Shown here: in pieces, positions 5,797 through 7,701 of the stretch | Layout of the letters: each line of letters opens with the position of its first letter | How positions within the stretch are numbered: the first letter of the stretch is position 1 | Assembly: GCA_023411715.1 (NCBI GenBank) | Contig: JAEYOM010000035.1 | Coordinates: forward strand, 1 to 7,701 | Source of the DNA: Bacillota bacterium | GTDB lineage: Bacteria; Bacillota; Clostridia; Acetivibrionales; DTU013 | Length of the DNA: 7,701 nucleotides | Direction of reading: 5' to 3' | The notes under the pieces: generated by a model | The model's database searches: none | What the model saw: only the letters and a program-made list of their open reading frames with translations | Told to the model about the DNA's origin: nothing | Position numbers and translations under genes: made by a program

Positions 5797-6591
5797 ATGG
5801 TAATTAGAATAAGCGACATTATAGAATTTATTACTTCTCCCGCCGAACCTGTCGAACCCACCGTCGACAAGCTCGAAACCGGAAATCCCAGGACTGAGGT
5901 AAAAGGCATAGCTGTGACCTTTCTTGCCGGTCAGGAGATAATTGACGAGGCCCTGGCTCTCGGCTGCAACCTTATAATATCCCATGAAGGCCTGTTTTAT
6001 AGTCATTGGGACAAAAAAGAAAAATACGGCGAAGATTCCGTCTACAGGGAGAAGTTGGAACTGATAGAGCAAAGCGGGATCGCAGTTTTCCGTTTTCACG
6101 ACAGCATTCACCATTATAATCCGGACTTTATAACAAACGGCCTCCTGCGCGCATTAGGCTGGCAGGATTACGAAATAAAAAACGAACCCGCCTGTTCCGC
6201 CCTGGAGATACCCAGGATGAAATTGCAGGATTTACTCGCTTACATAAAAAACAAATTGGAAGTCCCTTATTTAAGGTACACTGGAGATACTTCGTCAGTC
6301 ATAAAACGAATAGGCGTGTTTGTAGGCTACGGGGGCACCGGGGAAACTGTCATTCCTGCAGTCGGCAGCGCCGATCTGGACCTGGTGATCTGCGGTGAAG
6401 GACCCGAATGGGAAACGCCCGAGTACATAAGAGATGCGATGTACCAGGGCAAAAATAGAGCGCTGATCGTTCTGGGGCATGCCGAGAGTGAAGCGCCTTC
6501 GATGGAATACTTTGCAGGCAAGCTTGCAGAGCGGTTCCCGTCGATACCCGTGCGCTACATACCTGCCAAACCGGTATTCCGGTTATTTTGA
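5797..6591 (+). CDS. Nif3-like dinuclear metal centre protein
   Basis: A 264-residue cytoplasmic protein of the Nif3/YbgI/YqfO family, which form toroidal hexamers with a two-metal site. It has been annotated as GTP cyclohydrolase type 2, but the true substrate is unsettled. Likely metal-site residues are H63 in NLIISHEGLFY (59-68), H101 and D102 in FRFHDSIHHYNPD (98-110), and H228 with E232 in VLGHAESE (225-232). The usual HHP block is SHE here, so the second histidine is replaced by E64. The region 170-200 (KRIGVFVGYGGTGE, then DLDLVICGEG) matches the C-terminal half of the family. The protein lacks the large insert of YqfO. The start is fixed by AGGAGG at 5785-5790. It is divergent from the DUF2953-gerW pair and appears to be a single-gene unit, closed by a hairpin in its last codons. 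Confidence 0.88.
   Translation: MVIRISDIIEFITSPAEPVEPTVDKLETGNPRTEVKGIAVTFLAGQEIIDEALALGCNLIISHEGLFYSHWDKKEKYGEDSVYREKLELIEQSGIAVFRFHDSIHHYNPDFITNGLLRALGWQDYEIKNEPACSALEIPRMKLQDLLAYIKNKLEVPYLRYTGDTSSVIKRIGVFVGYGGTGETVIPAVGSADLDLVICGEGPEWETPEYIRDAMYQGKNRALIVLGHAESEAPSMEYFAGKLAERFPSIPVRYIPAKPVFRLF
6569..6590 (+). terminator. Short hairpin with T run at the end of the Nif3-family gene
   Basis: AACCGG (6569-6574), loop TATT, CCGGTT (6579-6584), followed by ATTTTG. The stem is only six pairs but GC-rich and overlaps the last codons and stop of the gene. It is a plausible modest intrinsic terminator. Confidence 0.5.
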
Positions 6592-6640
6592 TCTGTTATT
6601 ATCTGCGTAAAGTTGTATCAACATTCGCAAAAGCTGACTA

Positions 6641-6681
6641 TTTAAGAAAATTTTAAGATTTACGTCAATTTGGATTTAAGA
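6641..6681 (+). promoter_or_regulatory. Three phased TTTAAGA boxes, candidate response-regulator binding site
   Basis: TTTAAGA occurs at 6641-6647, 6652-6658 and 6675-6681, so the starts are 11 and 23 bp apart, close to one and two helical turns. Direct repeats spaced by about 11 bp are the usual operator form of OmpR/PhoB-family regulators. The third box overlaps the putative -35 of the downstream gene, as expected for an activator site. Confidence 0.6.
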
Positions 6682-6703
6682 ATCTTGCACTACGATTTAC
6701 ATA
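6675..6703 (+). promoter_or_regulatory. Weak promoter of the receiver-kinase gene
   Basis: A poor -35 TTTAAG (6675-6680), a 17-bp spacer and -10 TACATA (6698-6703), ending about 25 bp before the start codon. A weak -35 overlapped by an activator box would explain dependence on a regulator. Confidence 0.4.
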
Positions 6704-6728
6704 AGGTTCGGGAAGGGGGGTGCAAAAT

Positions 6729-7701
6729 ATGGACAAGGCCAGGATCCTGGTCGTAGATGATGACAGGGAGATATCGAATGCTCTTGAAAAACTGCTCATC
6801 CGCGAGGATTACGAGGTCTCGAAAGCTTACAATGGCTTAGATGCCCTCGACAGGGTCATGACTGAAAGCATACAGTTAATACTGCTGGACATATTGATGC
6901 CAAAGCTGGACGGTCTTTCTGCCACATTGAAGATCAGGGAAAAGAAGAATATACCCATAATCATCCTGTCGATATTTTCCATGACATATGTGGCGCTCGC
7001 GACTGCTGCTGCAGTTACCACAGGCGGGTTTCTGCTACTGTCCGTGGTCCGGAAGATAAAGGCGAAAAGATTCCTGAAACACAGCCTCTTATACCTGGCA
7101 GGTTATTTTGTTTACGATTTTTTAAAAAGCCTGTTCGACGGAAGAAGATTTTCCAACTACCCTCTGACAAAGTCACTGTTTTACAGGCAGCTTATATTTA
7201 TATCCACAAGTTTTCTTATGGTTTTGGCAACATTTTTATTGATGGCATCGGGAACCTTCCTTTGTATCCTGCCGCCACTGCTTGAAGCAGGCTTGGTTTA
7301 CTGGTTCATTAAAGGCAGCAGGAAAACCTTCGACGAGATAAACAAGGGCTTCAACGAAAGCCTGGAAGGGCAGATGAAGTCCGAACGCATGAAGATAGCG
7401 CTCATAACCAATGTTTCACATGATCTCAAGACGCCTCTTACGTCAATTATCAGCTATGCGGACCTGCTCTCCAATGAAGAAGGCCTTTCTGATGCGGCAA
7501 GTGATTATGTAAAGGTACTTGTAGATAAATCGAACCGCCTCAAGCATATCGTATCGGACCTGTTCGACCTGGCAAAAAGCACAAGCGGAAACATGCCTGT
7601 CGAATTTGAAAAAATAGACCTTAAAAAGCTGATAGAACAGACTATTGCGGATATGAGCAGCGATATCGAGAGATCCGGGATTGTCCTGAAAACCAAATTG
7701 C
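6729..7701 (+). CDS. In-frame chimera: truncated response-regulator receiver fused to a sensor histidine kinase, 3' end cut by window
   Basis: One open frame of 324 visible codons, starting at an ATG preceded by AAGGGGGG (6713-6720). Residues 1-81 are the first two-thirds of an OmpR-type receiver domain: ILVVDDDREI with the acidic pocket (D10-D12), phosphoacceptor D54 in LILLDILMPKLDG, and IPIIILS ending with the switch residue S81. The frame then changes character. The conserved Lys-Pro region, the last helix of the receiver and the whole DNA-binding domain are missing. From residue 82 there is a membrane helix (about 84-107), a basic stretch, a hydrophobic pair (about 153-195), then MKSERMKIALITNVSHDLKT with the phosphorylatable H231 and a normal dimerisation domain. 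The ATP-binding domain lies beyond the window. The kinase half matches large clostridial sensor kinases that normally have a longer N-terminal membrane region. It is probably a deletion fusion of an adjacent regulator-kinase pair, or an assembly join; a functional hybrid is unlikely. Confidence 0.82.
   Translation, partial: MDKARILVVDDDREISNALEKLLIREDYEVSKAYNGLDALDRVMTESIQLILLDILMPKLDGLSATLKIREKKNIPIIILSIFSMTYVALATAAAVTTGGFLLLSVVRKIKAKRFLKHSLLYLAGYFVYDFLKSLFDGRRFSNYPLTKSLFYRQLIFISTSFLMVLATFLLMASGTFLCILPPLLEAGLVYWFIKGSRKTFDEINKGFNESLEGQMKSERMKIALITNVSHDLKTPLTSIISYADLLSNEEGLSDAASDYVKVLVDKSNRLKHIVSDLFDLAKSTSGNMPVEFEKIDLKKLIEQTIADMSSDIERSGIVLKTKL

Noticed and set aside
5670..5909. Minus-strand frame with a hydrophobic stretch in the gap before the Nif3-family gene
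   Set aside because: It overlaps the start of the Nif3-family gene and AT-rich leader DNA, and has no ribosome binding site or recognisable family.

Overview
The window reads as chromosomal DNA of a spore-forming, probably anaerobic member of the Firmicutes (Clostridia-like). The evidence is strong AAAGGAGG-type ribosome binding sites, a GerW-family sporulation gene next to its usual DUF2953 partner, a CymR-type Rrf2 regulator beside a sulfhydrylase gene, an aldo/keto reductase with two C-terminal 4Fe-4S motifs, and a clostridial-type histidine kinase. I see no tRNA, rRNA, CRISPR array, insertion sequence or prophage gene. No gene-free stretch exceeds 300 bases; the longest, 1099-1336, holds the promoter and operator of the Rrf2 gene.

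Layout. (1) 1-1173, minus strand: a CymR-like repressor gene, preceded by a sigma-A-type promoter whose -10 lies inside a 31-bp near-perfect dyad, followed by metY (O-acetylhomoserine sulfhydrylase), cut by the window edge. This looks like a sulfur-amino-acid control module. (2) 1337-1969, plus strand: a ThuA-like protein, ending one base from the convergent reductase gene. (3) 1971-3681, minus strand: a two-gene unit, a small DUF6941-like protein then an iron-sulfur aldo/keto reductase, with a recognisable promoter whose -35 overlaps the end of prpE. (4) 3678-4522, minus strand: a PrpE-like phosphatase preceded by a 72-nt structured element next to its ribosome binding site. (5) 4581-5626, minus strand: a DUF2953 protein then a GerW-family protein, the same order as ytfI-ytfJ in Bacillus subtilis. 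(6) 5785-6591, plus strand: a Nif3-family protein ending in a hairpin. (7) 6641-7701, plus strand: an odd reading frame running from a truncated response-regulator receiver domain directly into the membrane and kinase part of a sensor histidine kinase. Three helically phased TTTAAGA boxes lie upstream.

Most of the window is ordinary housekeeping and sporulation content. The most unusual item is the receiver-kinase chimera at 6729-7701. It is either a real deletion fusion that removed the DNA-binding half of the regulator and the sensor half of the kinase, or an assembly join. Membrane topology argues against it being a working hybrid kinase. Its upstream direct repeats look like the autoregulatory site of the intact regulator.
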